Made by a program: the position numbers and the translations under genes
DNA from: Triplophysa rosa
Lineage: Eukaryota > Chordata > Actinopteri > Cypriniformes > Nemacheilidae
Direction: 5' to 3'
DNA length: 64,000 bases
Assembly: GCF_024868665.1 (NCBI RefSeq)
Contig: NC_079913.1
Span: forward strand, 8,684,879-8,748,878
The notes under the pieces: model-generated
Database searches by the model: none
The model's input: only the letters and a program-made list of their open reading frames with translations
What the model was told of the DNA's origin: nothing
Part shown: positions 1 through 9,980 of the stretch, one piece after another
How positions within the stretch are numbered: the stretch's first letter is position 1
Layout of the letters: each line of letters starts with the position of its first letter

Positions 1-853
1 TCTGTGGTGAGGTGACAGGAGTGGCCACACTCACCCATGAGAAAAACAACTCTCCATATCTAGGACCTGTTTTTAATGTTTCACTAACACACTTGGATAG
101 GTAGTTAGGAGAAAGTCTTTTCACAAACTTAACTTCCGGTAAACCTCCGCAAAAATCTATAACTATTAAATAGTTTGAATTTAATTAAATATAATTAATA
201 TATAATAAAAAAATAATATAAATCAATATTGCTATGAATTAAATATAAAATCAATTGTAATATTATAAACGAACACAGTTCGAACACGTTGGGCGTCTTA
301 TACTCCATTAGTAAGTTAATTTTCCAATATAATACAGTGTTGTTTTTTGAGCATCCTGACCAGCCTGACATTGCTTAACCAATGGTAAAGAGCAGAGTGT
401 TTGGGAAACCTGTTTGAACGTACTAATATTTTCTATAAATTCATTTAAAATTGTTCCACATTTTGAGAAAATTAAACAGGGCTGGGGAGTAACGAAATAC
501 ATATAACGATGTTACGTATTTAAAATACAAAATATGAGTAACTGTGTTTCGTTACAGTTACATTTAAAAAAGATGGTAATCAAATTACAGTTAGAGCCGA
601 AAAGTATTTTAAATGACCAAAGTGATTACTTTATCTGAATAAAGGCACATGAATGTCTTGGTACATAGAATAAAAAATAACAAAAAAGCAACATTTTGAA
701 CATTTTCAGTGGCGTGAATTTTTTTTGTTGAGTTCTCATTCTCCAAGAAAGAAAGAATAATAAAGAAAGTGGGGTGTGCACACTTTAATAATCAAAAATA
801 ATGCAGAACCCTTGATCTGAGGGGGTCAGTACCCTGAAGATGGTGTAAGGGTA
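1..853. other. Left-edge non-coding DNA with repeat fragments
   Basis: AT-rich DNA. The part at about 484-660 (GGGGAGTAACGAAATACAT onward, with an inner inverted GTAACTGT/ACAGTTAC pair) resembles a fragment of a dispersed DNA element I associate with cyprinids. No gene is seen. This presumably lies inside the cradd gene. Confidence 0.4.
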
Positions 854-1330
854 GTCTAGCGTAGCCAGACCTTCAGTTCAGTTCATACTGAAGGTCTGGA
901 ACTTATCGCCGCTTTCTTTGGCCAAGGCCCGCCCAAATGATTAACAGGTAAAGCAACCAATCACGTTTCGTGCCGCGACATGTTTAGAGGCGTGGAAATG
1001 TCCCCGCAGTAACAGACCGGTGTAAATTCCCGAATGTGTCAAAAGTTAACAGCAACAAAATGATTATAAGTTTATGCAGTGAACCTCGCATACTTTTAAG
1101 AATTAAGCGTTTAGTCGATCGTGATGAATTCCTATAGCAACCGTTGTAAACACGACAGCTTACTTCTTAGATCAGACGGCTTCGTGTTGTTTTCAGGCGG
1201 ACCGTTAAAGAACGCGACACGCACGTCTCCAAGAAATCCTGTGAAATTCAACCAATCAGATGACGACCAGAAAAGTGTGCCTTATGCATCAGACGTTCAG
1301 CGGGCGTGACGTCTGAGGCTGAGACTAGAG
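854..1330. mobile_element. Short hAT-like element with an 8-bp direct repeat
   Basis: The 477-bp segment is bounded by identical direct repeats TAAGGGTA (846-853 and 1331-1338). Its ends are imperfect inverted repeats (GTCTAGCGTAGCC against CTCTAGTCTCAGCC in reverse complement). An 8-bp duplication with short terminal inverted repeats is typical of hAT transposons. No transposase is encoded, so it is non-autonomous. Just inside the left end, AGACCTTCAG and CTGAAGGTCT form a hairpin. Confidence 0.5.
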
Positions 1331-2282
1331 TAAGGGTAATAAAACCCAACTTCTTTAGCAAGTCCATAACAAGTCTATTTATAGAAATGTGTGCATAGAG
1401 GCACACAAAATCTTAAGAAAAGAAGTTAATAAAAGCACACAGACCCATGCAAGTGTATCTGTTTGTGCTTCGGTAGCTCTGTGTGTGTGAGAGAGAATTT
1501 CCTAAAACAGCCCTCTCTATCGCTCTCTCTAGAAAAAGCAAATTCGTAAATTTTGGGGAGGGTGAAAGTGAACTGCCCACACGCGGCCTCTAGGGAACAG
1601 CGAGCGAAAATTCCACGAAATCTCCCAATAAACAGAAGCATGACGTCAGTTGCTCATTTATCTGAATTTAAAAAGCGACAGTAACATTTTTAGTTATTTC
1701 TGAGACCCTAACAAACAGGTTTCCACCCACGAAAGCTATAATCACCATCCTAATGTGAACCTGTAGGCTTTAAAGGTCTAACCCATTATGTGCATCACAT
1801 TGTCCTTCACAATGACATGAATAGTACAATGTCCACTTCTCCTGTTTCCTACCGAGGGGGAGGCAGACCAGGGTTCATTGAGGACATTCAGGTTTAAACT
1901 CAGCACAGATGCAGGATGTGTAGACAGATCATGTGAATCACATAGGAATAACTGAAACATTTCAGTACATTCAATTACTTTAGTTTATTACTTAAAGGAA
2001 CAGTTCACCCAAAACAAAAAATTCTGTCATCATTTACTCACCCTTAAATTGTTTCAAATCTGTATGAATTTCTTTGTTCTGATGAACACAAAAGAAGATA
2101 TTTTGATATGTTTGGAAGAATGCTTGTAACCAAGCAGTTATTGGCCACCATGGACTACTATAGTAGGAAAAATTGATTTATACATTTCTTTGTTCTGTTG
2201 AACACAAAAGAAGATATTTTGAAGAATATAGGAAAGCAAACAGTTCTGGGGCAATGGTGTCCAAGAACTGTTCGGTTACAAG

Positions 2283-4155
2283 TAGGGCTGGGCGATAAAA
2301 CTATAATGATATCGACAATAAACCTTTATCAATAACGATAGAGAAATGTTCAATATAACGCTCCAAACTTAACATGACATGAAGTTCTGTCGCATAACAA
2401 TCTATAAAATCGTTTATAAAATCATTTCAGAGGCAAATCGTGACACAAATACGCATTCTGTAGCGGACCAATACAGTTCTTCTCTTTAGCGCCCCCAGTG
2501 GACTTTTGTGTCTCAAAACTGTAGCAATATGTACTAGGGATGTGCAAGAATATTCAAATATTCGAATATTTGATCCGCAATAACTATTCGAATATTAAAA
2601 ATGCTATTAGAATATTCCTATTTTTCATAAGAATAAAACTGCGTCACCACAAGGTTAAGTTACTGTTACAGAAGACCTTAGAGTCAGGTCTTATTTAACG
2701 CTTCTTCACTTCTTCTGTGATGATTTTTTAATGTACAGAAAATATAAAAAATCATTTGTATGTGTTCCTAAATCTTTGTTCACTCAGATTGCAAGCTAGT
2801 TTAAATATTTGAAGTTTACACACTGGATGCCCGGATCGCGTTTTATGCTCGGCTCACATCACCATATTAAAATGTTTCCAAACTGGTGAGCCACAGAATT
2901 CGTTAACATTACTTACATTAGGTATAAAAATATCAACGTAAAATTAAATGATTAACAACAATAATTCATTTATTACCATTACTTGTTTGCAACGGTTGTT
3001 CTTAGTGAATTCATAATCGTTCGTTAAAAATATATTAAGTAGGCCCTAATGCTAATTTCAACAACTTGAAACATGAAAATGTACATTTCACTGCAACAAA
3101 TGTTAATGAATTTGGCCTTAACATAAGACTGGTACCTTTTTCCATACCTAAAAGCAAGAATTTTCCTTCTAGAAGTTCAAATAGGGTCGTCGCCTTCAAG
3201 TTACAGCCTGTAGGCCAAAAATAAATTTGCACGGATGCTTTTTTTGTTCGTTTTAAAACGCGCTGTAATTCCTTACCTTAGTTGAAATAAATAGGCCTAC
3301 CTTATTTATTGATGCAAATCCAATGCAAAGCTAAACAAGACAGACACTGACCGTGAACGACAGAGAAAACAATATTTATATGAGTGCTGATCAGCAGAAT
3401 ATATTCCTCAGATGACGGTCACGTAATCAGGGAATCAAGCACTATGGCTCCGTCTTTGTTGCGGGGTATTTTTTAGGATCTTAACAGTCGGCATGGAGGT
3501 ATCAAGCCCGTTTACTTTATTTATTATCAACATTATAAACAATAAAGCCAGATATTCTTGTCAGATCTGGGTTTTGTTACCGGAAGTTAGAGAAGAGCAG
3601 CGCGTTTCTATGCTGTCGGCTTGTTAACCGTCGGCTTGTTGAACAGACTTTCACCAGAGTAAAATAGACCAATATGCTTGTTTTTCTTATCAAGAACATA
3701 TAAAACAAAATAAACAAGATAACCATATATCACAGACTGTCGATATACATTGCGTTTTGTTCGTTTTGTTTTGTCTGTTTTCTTTTTGTATTATACCGTT
3801 CCGCGCAGGTTTAAATGCAGTTTTTATGTATTTTTCTATTTTTTCAACATAAAAAACGATATACAGGATATAATATTAATGCATTATGAATATTTAATGA
3901 TAATTATAAGCTTGATGTGAAATTGTGACTAAATAAAAACGTAACAAATTACGTCATTATTAACTTAATTTAAATAAACCAATATTCAAATATTCGTTTT
4001 TTATGAGCTCAAATTTTCGAATATGAAATTATTGAAAAATGCCCATCCCTAATATGTACCTGATTGTACGTATTTTGTGGCGCTGCAAAAAGTGTACAGA
4101 GGTACGTATTTCATACAAGACCAGGTTGCCTTTTTAGCTGTATAGCCCAGCCCTA
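2283..4155. mobile_element. hAT element with TAGGGCTGGGC ends, inserted in the TTAA MITE
   Basis: Ends TAGGGCTGGGC and GCCCAGCCCTA are inverted. The flanking 8-bp duplication GTTACAAG is perfect (2275-2282 and 4156-4163). It carries no transposase frame and is itself interrupted by another element at 2535-4051. Confidence 0.8.
2535..4051. mobile_element. Inner hAT element with TAGGGATG ends
   Basis: Ends TAGGGATGTGC and GCCCATCCCTA are inverted, with subterminal AATATTCGAATATT-type palindromes at both ends. The 8-bp duplication ATATGTAC is perfect (2527-2534 and 4052-4059). At 1,517 bp it has no transposase frame; the 65-codon frame at 3035-3232 is not recognisable. Confidence 0.8.
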
Positions 4156-4283
4156 GTTACAAGCATTCCTCCAAATATCTTTCTCTGTGTCATCAGAACA
4201 AAGACATTTTTACAGATTTGGAACAACGTGAGGGTGAGTAAATGATGACATAATTTTTAGTTTTGGGTGAACTGTCTCTTTAA

Positions 4284-5711
4284 ATACATTTTGGTGATTT
4301 AAAAATCTATACTAAAATCTATAACTACAGTCTATATAATCTATAACTATAGTGGTTTTCTATACATTTTGTCTATACGTTGTCATAATCATACAATCAA
4401 AAGGAAATTGAACATCTGATTTCAGTAATTCTGTCTCTAGTACATTTTCCACCTCATTCATTGACTCAATAACACAATCCAAGTAAGAACTTCCAGTTAA
4501 ATAACTGAACGTGCTTGAAGCTGAAAATAGTGCAGATTGAAAGATAAGATTACAATGCTTTCCAACGGAAATTTCCAGTCAAAAATATATGGAGGACGTA
4601 GACTGGGCATTCTGTGTGTAACCAATGACATAATGACTTTAGCTAAAACGCACCTAATTCTGTGAAAAATCCATGGGTTTGGAAAAGGATAATAAACCCT
4701 GAACCAAGGTTACCTAATATACATAATGATGCAAAGAAATGTTGTTATTCGTCAGGTGACTGGCATCATTGTCAAGGGCACACTATGGGGTGAGAGGCGG
4801 AATGGGTTGGTCAGAACAGTTCTAGGGGTGCCGATTTTCTCTTAAAACCATGTTGTTCTTTTATATTAAGCTCAGCAACGTGGCCTAAATTTTTCTAAAA
4901 GACCGCAGATGTGTTAACAAATAACAAAAAACAAAAATGCAAAACAGAAATAATCCCCTTTGTTGAAATGGATGTCTAGGAAAAACTGATGACATTGCTT
5001 CTGTGTCCTTAAAAGACCCTGTAACCCTTGGCTTTGGATACAAATACAAATAGGTACAGCTCTGAGTTTAACTTAACTTTGTCTGTGCGGTAAAATGAAT
5101 GGGGACACAAAAAACGCATTATATTGTGTATGAAAAACCTTCGTTCAAAACAACATGTGGATGATTAAATGAGAAAAGAAAGTAATTTTAACATTTTCCC
5201 TCCACTTTAAATATCTGACCTCTCATTAACACACCCCATCTCTGTCCGTCATTCTGAGCTTTTGCTTAACTTCTTTCTTCACATCTAAGTAAGATTCTTA
5301 ACAGATGCGGCACACTCAGGAATCACATTTGGATTTTATGGGCCAGCTGGAATGGCACAGCACCGCGGCGCTGCTCAGAGCTTCCACATTTTGACAGGAA
5401 GACTCTCCTCGAGCCAATGTTCCTGGAAATCAGACTGTACTAGAAGTGGGTGGGGAAAAGGGGGGAGGAGAATGAATGTGAGGTTCCAACAAAAACACAT
5501 GAGCAGCACTGTGCTGGCTTGTTTCAAGATCAAATTATTAAAAGCGGCTCCGCCCGTCTGTGGGAGAGGTGGAGAAGGGCCGAGTCGCACGAGGAGAGAG
5601 GCTTTTCCCGAAACTGCTTCTCAGTGAAAACAAATAAGAAATGAACTTACTGTATGTACGCTCAATGTTGCGTTTTGTAGGAATTGTTTACCTAGACATT
5701 ACAATTCTCTC
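4284..5711. other. Non-coding stretch between repeats
   Basis: No gene, splice-flanked conserved exon or transposon terminus recognised. The overlapping open frames on both strands at 5350-5645 lie in a locally GC-richer patch and have no recognisable family. Confidence 0.4.
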
Positions 5712-5862
5712 AATGAGAGTGTTTACATGCACAGTCTGACTCCGATTATGACACGCAAAACGTGTATGACATGGAAACGTCTTTATTGGCTTTCTGTCAG
5801 TTTTCTTCATGTGCGCATGTCTGACTGCATAATATTACATATAAATATAATATATGATGTAC

Positions 5863-7065
5863 CAGGGCTGTACAGTGCGACATATATGTCGCACATGCTA
5901 CGAAAAAGCCGAAATTTACCAGTGTAGCATGCGTGCGATACAGTTTTGCACGTGTTTTTGACAGAGCCGCTGGTTTGTGTGAGGTGTGTTTGTAGCAGTG
6001 CTGTGTGTGATGTAAATCAATGGTATTTTAGTTGTTTTTGTGTTTAAAACTTCTTTCCTGCTGCACCGAGTCCATATTTAGAGCCCTGTGATTTCCGTGA
6101 TGTGGAAACATTGAAGGAATAGCGGAGGCGCTATCCAGCTTTTTAAATACACTGCTCCAAAAAATTAAGGGAACACCTAAATCACACTATACAAGATCTC
6201 AATTTACTGGATTTAGGTCTGGGAAACGTGAGGGCCAGTTAATGGCATCAATGCCTTCAGCGTCCAGAAACTGCCTACAGACTCTGGTCACATGAGGTCG
6301 GGCATTATCATGCACCAGGAGGGCTCTGCACTGCACAAGCATAAGATCTGACAATAGATCTGAGGATTTCTTCCCGATGCTTCATAGCACGTGGAGGTCT
6401 GTGAGACCCTCTGAGGATGGTCCTCCCCAGACCACCCTTGTTGTTGCCTCTCAAGTGTACCTGTTGTCACTTTTAATTGCACCAAATTTTTTTGAGCAGT
6501 GTATGTCACCTGCATGTTTTGCGTGAATGAGCTGCACAGTTTAACGCATTACTACACGCAAGTGACGCCAGTGCATTTGTTTGCGTCTCTGTATGAGGAC
6601 ATGAACTCCATCTCCAGAGCTGATCTGAAAGTTTATTTCATAAGCATTTCACTGTTAGAGAAAAGATATCGCCAACCACACACTCTTTGCGACGACCAGT
6701 CAAAATAAAAGTCTGGTAAACATGAACATCCGGATTAAAAACACTGTATTGTATTATAATATGTACTATAATAAATTGTAGTACTCTTGCAGTAAACTGA
6801 TAAACTATAAACACTAGAGTATACTTATATTTACTAATATTAATAATATTTTAATATATACATAAAAAATAATATATGAAAAACACCATTGTATCTGCAA
6901 AAGGAGGAATATTACTGCAGTTTACCATTGTAAATAATATAATAGTATACTACAGTATGTGGACAAATATATAATTATTGTATAGTAAAAGAATGGAAAA
7001 CACAGAACTAAGAAAAATTAACCAGAACCAGTGCTACGTGCAAAAAAAGTTAATGTACAGCCCTG
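5863..7065. mobile_element. hAT-like element with CAGGGCTGTACA ends
   Basis: 12-bp terminal inverted repeats CAGGGCTGTACA and TGTACAGCCCTG. The first 20 bp after the left repeat form a perfect GTGCGACATATATGTCGCAC palindrome. The expected 8-bp flanks (TGATGTAC and TGTATTAC) match only partly, so the insertion is old or the ends are slightly off. No transposase. A third element is nested at 6150-6501. Confidence 0.5.
6150..6501. mobile_element. TA-flanked terminal-inverted-repeat element (352 bp)
   Basis: Ends CACTGCTC-C/A-AAAAAATT and AATTTTTTTGAGCAGTG are inverted and flanked by TA on both sides (6148-6149 and 6502-6503). It resembles the internal deletion product of a larger element widespread in fish, and the interior phrase GGTCACATGAGGTCGGGCAT is one I associate with that family. 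No intact transposase frame. Confidence 0.6.
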
Positions 7066-7374
7066 TGTATTACATACTACATCTAATAGAAATAACAGCA
7101 AATTGATGCATAAAAGTCTGCTCTCGAATCATGCATTTAATGTAGAAATGGCAAAATTGAAAAAAGTTGAAGACACAAAAATACAGCTTCTGACAAATTT
7201 CCCTCCGGCATTTTTAATTACTATGGGATCTGACAAATCTCAAAATCCCATGTAAGCACATTTTTCCACGAAGCTGGTTTATTTATTTGCATGTTAACAC
7301 ATGAAAACAGGTTTCTTTTATAAGCTGATTTTTGACAGATATCCGCCTGTTTTGTGCATGTAAACACACTCATT

Positions 7375-8072
7375 ATCAAATTACAAAATCAGTATGCAGT
7401 ACTTTTTGGTTCAACACGAAAGTACTTTTGATTCTGCTCTTGCCACACAATAACAGTTCATAGCAACCAGTGGCTGTCAAGCTCCACAAAGGACCAAAAA
7501 TGAAAGATAATCTGTGAAAACAACTTAAATTTTAATTGATTTGGAAATCTTGAAATATAGCGTGCCGTGTATGAAGTCTTTCATAGTCTTTGCTGGTGAC
7601 ATGGGTTTACATGGTTAAAGCAAACATACAGAAACGTGACAAATATCCGAGATGAATCGGCAGCTGGCTGGCATTATACAGCACTACTAATAATGCATAA
7701 GGGATTGACCTGAAGCTATAGGACAACGCAAATACAGCTGTGCAAATAAATGACACTAAAATCGATCGGGCCAGTGCTGTATTGTCATGGAAATTTATCA
7801 TTTGTACGTTTTTAAGACTTGCCTACTTAAATATTCCCAAGAAGAAGCAAAACGGTTCTCACGTGCTGTTTGAGATACGCGCGCAGCCGGAATGCCGCAT
7901 CTGACAATGCGCAAAATACTGAATTGAGTTCTCTTTACGTCTTCTTACGCTTAATCTGACATATCGACACAAAATTATGCCAAATTGCCAATATTACAAA
8001 GTATACTTGTAAAAAGTAATCAATTGTGTCTAACGGGAACAAAACGCATGTGGAAACAAAACACGTGTGTTA
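7375..8072. other. Non-coding stretch between repeats
   Basis: No gene or clear transposon boundary recognised. Confidence 0.4.
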
Positions 8073-8080
8073 CATTATAT

Positions 8081-9125
8081 TAGGGCTGTGTATTGGCAAG
8101 TGCCTCCCGATACGATACATATCACGATAGATGGGTCACGATACAATGTATATGTATTTCGATACGATACACATTTGCGATATATTGTACTACTTTAAAT
8201 AGAAAATGTAAAAAGTAGAGCTAGAAATACAACATGCTGTGCATCACCGGGGGTTTTCTGTAAGGATAAGTGTAAAAACATCCCTTACCTCTGCAGAGTG
8301 GCCATTATGTGCGATGCATGGACCTTTAGATCAGAGGTTTGGGTTCCCAAACTGTGGATTGCGCCCCTCAAGTGGGTAGCACAGGGGAATAAGTTGGGTC
8401 ACGCACGTCACTTGGCTGTTCTGGTGCATTACAGTTAAAACAATGAACATGGCAGTGTTTCCCACAGGATTTTGAGAGACGCTGGTGACGTCACATACAT
8501 AATTAGCATATGTGTGATGTCATCAGGTCATGTTCACTAATTAGCATATTTGTGACGTCATCACGTCGTGTTTGCGTAAAGTGATAAACGCTGTTTATCT
8601 TCTAGTTAATCGATCACAGATACAGTCACTATCACGGATGGATGAAAAATAGCAAAATGTGACACCAAATATACTTGGGCGGCCACTAATATACATGGTG
8701 CGGCCCGCCCAAGTACATGCATTGTATGGGAAACACTGAAAACCCCTGGTTCATACGTGCTGTAAATGCGCTGGTGTCACATCCATGAAAGCACAATAAA
8801 AATACTTTTCTTAATAAACTTTTTGTCTAATGCACTGCAGTAGCCAAGTGACTTGTGCCATGACTTGAAAAGCCTACAAACAGCATTATTTTATATAACT
8901 CATTACTTCATGACTTATTTTGAAAACCAAAGCACACCCACACATCAGCTCTGAGAGCTCCAAGCCTCCTTATATTTTTCGCCATGCTCGCTTCCACTTA
9001 CTTTTGGCCTTATGTATATGACATGATTTAAAAAAAAATATCGATCGTAGAGGTATCACTATCGATACACTATCGGAAAAAAAAATTGCGATAGTTACAT
9101 GTATTGATATTTTTGCACAGCCCTA
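8081..9125. mobile_element. hAT element with TAGGGCTGTG ends (1,045 bp)
   Basis: Ends TAGGGCTGTG and CACAGCCCTA are inverted, and the 8-bp duplication CATTATAT is perfect (8073-8080 and 9126-9133). Subterminal regions are rich in CGATACGATACA-type words on the left and TATCGATACACTATCG on the right. No transposase. A further element lies inside at 8453-8738. Confidence 0.8.
8453..8738. mobile_element. Charlie-like hAT fragment nested in the 8-9 kb element
   Basis: Ends CAGTGTTTCCCA and TGGGAAACACTG are 12-bp inverted repeats of the Charlie/Tip100 type. The 8-bp flanks do not match, so the duplication has decayed or the ends are imprecise. The interior has two copies of a TAATTAGCATAT...TGTGA(C/T)GTCATCA unit. 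Confidence 0.55.
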
Positions 9126-9495
9126 CATTATATTAGATCCGTGCTTCTCTTAAAGAGGCAGCACCATAATAAAAGTCTCAGTTCTGTTCATCAAACAACA
9201 AAGAGAAAAAACATTCACTGCTCTTCACTGATTAAATTATAACTTTAGTAAGGTTAAATCAATATTATAATTAATACAGTGAAGACTATAAAGTATTTAC
9301 ATTATTTAATTTCTGTACCTGATAAATGCTATGATTAGACCAATCTAAAACACCTAAAATGCACTGATTATTTGTAAGTTTGCTTTATTACACTTATCTG
9401 TGCTATTGCACATACTTTGATCACTTGATCTTATTTGATTACTTACTGATTAGTTGTTTTCAACAATAGTTGAAATCTTTTAGTTATAGGCTAAT

Positions 9496-9975
9496 TGTGA
9501 CACTGCCGTCGGTCCCTAGTTTGTTTTCTCCGTTTTTGCCCCAGGATGTTCTTCCCCACGCCCCCTCAGAGTCCCTCATTGACATTTGCACCTGTTCGTC
9601 ATCATTGACTGTCACCTGTACCCCATCATCCTCGTTATCCGGATGTATATGTACACTACATGTACTCTCCTTTGCCCATTGTGTTTTGTCAGGTCTTGTT
9701 GTAAATTAGTCTTTATCTAGTGCCAAACCCTTATCCCGTGGATGTTTTTGCTAGTGTTATCTTGTCCAGTGGATGTTTTGCTCGTGTTTGTACCTTGTTC
9801 TGTGGATTACTTGGACTTGGACTTTTTGGATTACCTTGTTTTTGAAAGTTTTCACCCTGTGGATTATGTTTTTGTGGATTACCCTTTTTGTTCCTGTTTC
9901 CAGTTTTGTTTTATTAAATTCATTCACCTTCATTTCTCACCTGTGGCAGGGTCTTTCGTCCAGTGAACTGTTACA
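9496..9975 (+). mobile_element. Solo LTR of an LTR retrotransposon (480 bp)
   Basis: The segment begins TGTGACA and ends TGTTACA (TG...CA) and is flanked by a perfect 5-bp duplication CTAAT (9491-9495 and 9976-9980). No primer-binding site, polypurine tract or gag/pol frame adjoins it, so it is a solo LTR left by recombination between two LTRs. The interior is T-rich. The open frames across it are not coding. Confidence 0.7.
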
Positions 9976-9980
9976 CTAAT

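Larger units (their letters stand above)
1992..4283. mobile_element. Outer TTAA-flanked MITE, host of two nested hAT elements
   Basis: The ends AGGAACAGTTCACCCAAAAC and GTTTTGGGTGAACTGTCTC are inverted copies flanked by TTAA on both sides (1992-1995 and 4280-4283), as in piggyBac-like or other TTAA-targeting elements. Subterminal GTCATCATTTACTCACCCT and AGGGTGAGTAAATGATGAC also pair. The original element was about 400 bp; the rest of its span is a later insertion at 2283-4155. Confidence 0.7.
5712..7374. mobile_element. Outer element of a second transposon nest
   Basis: Its ends form a 22-bp inverted repeat with one mismatch (AATGAG[A/T]GTGTTTACATGC plus ACA). A target duplication could not be fixed by eye. 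A hAT-like element occupies most of it (5863-7065). Confidence 0.5.

Noticed and set aside
9470..9979. Overlapping hydrophobic open frames resembling membrane peptides
   Set aside because: They lie within the T-rich solo LTR, and hydrophobicity follows from base composition.
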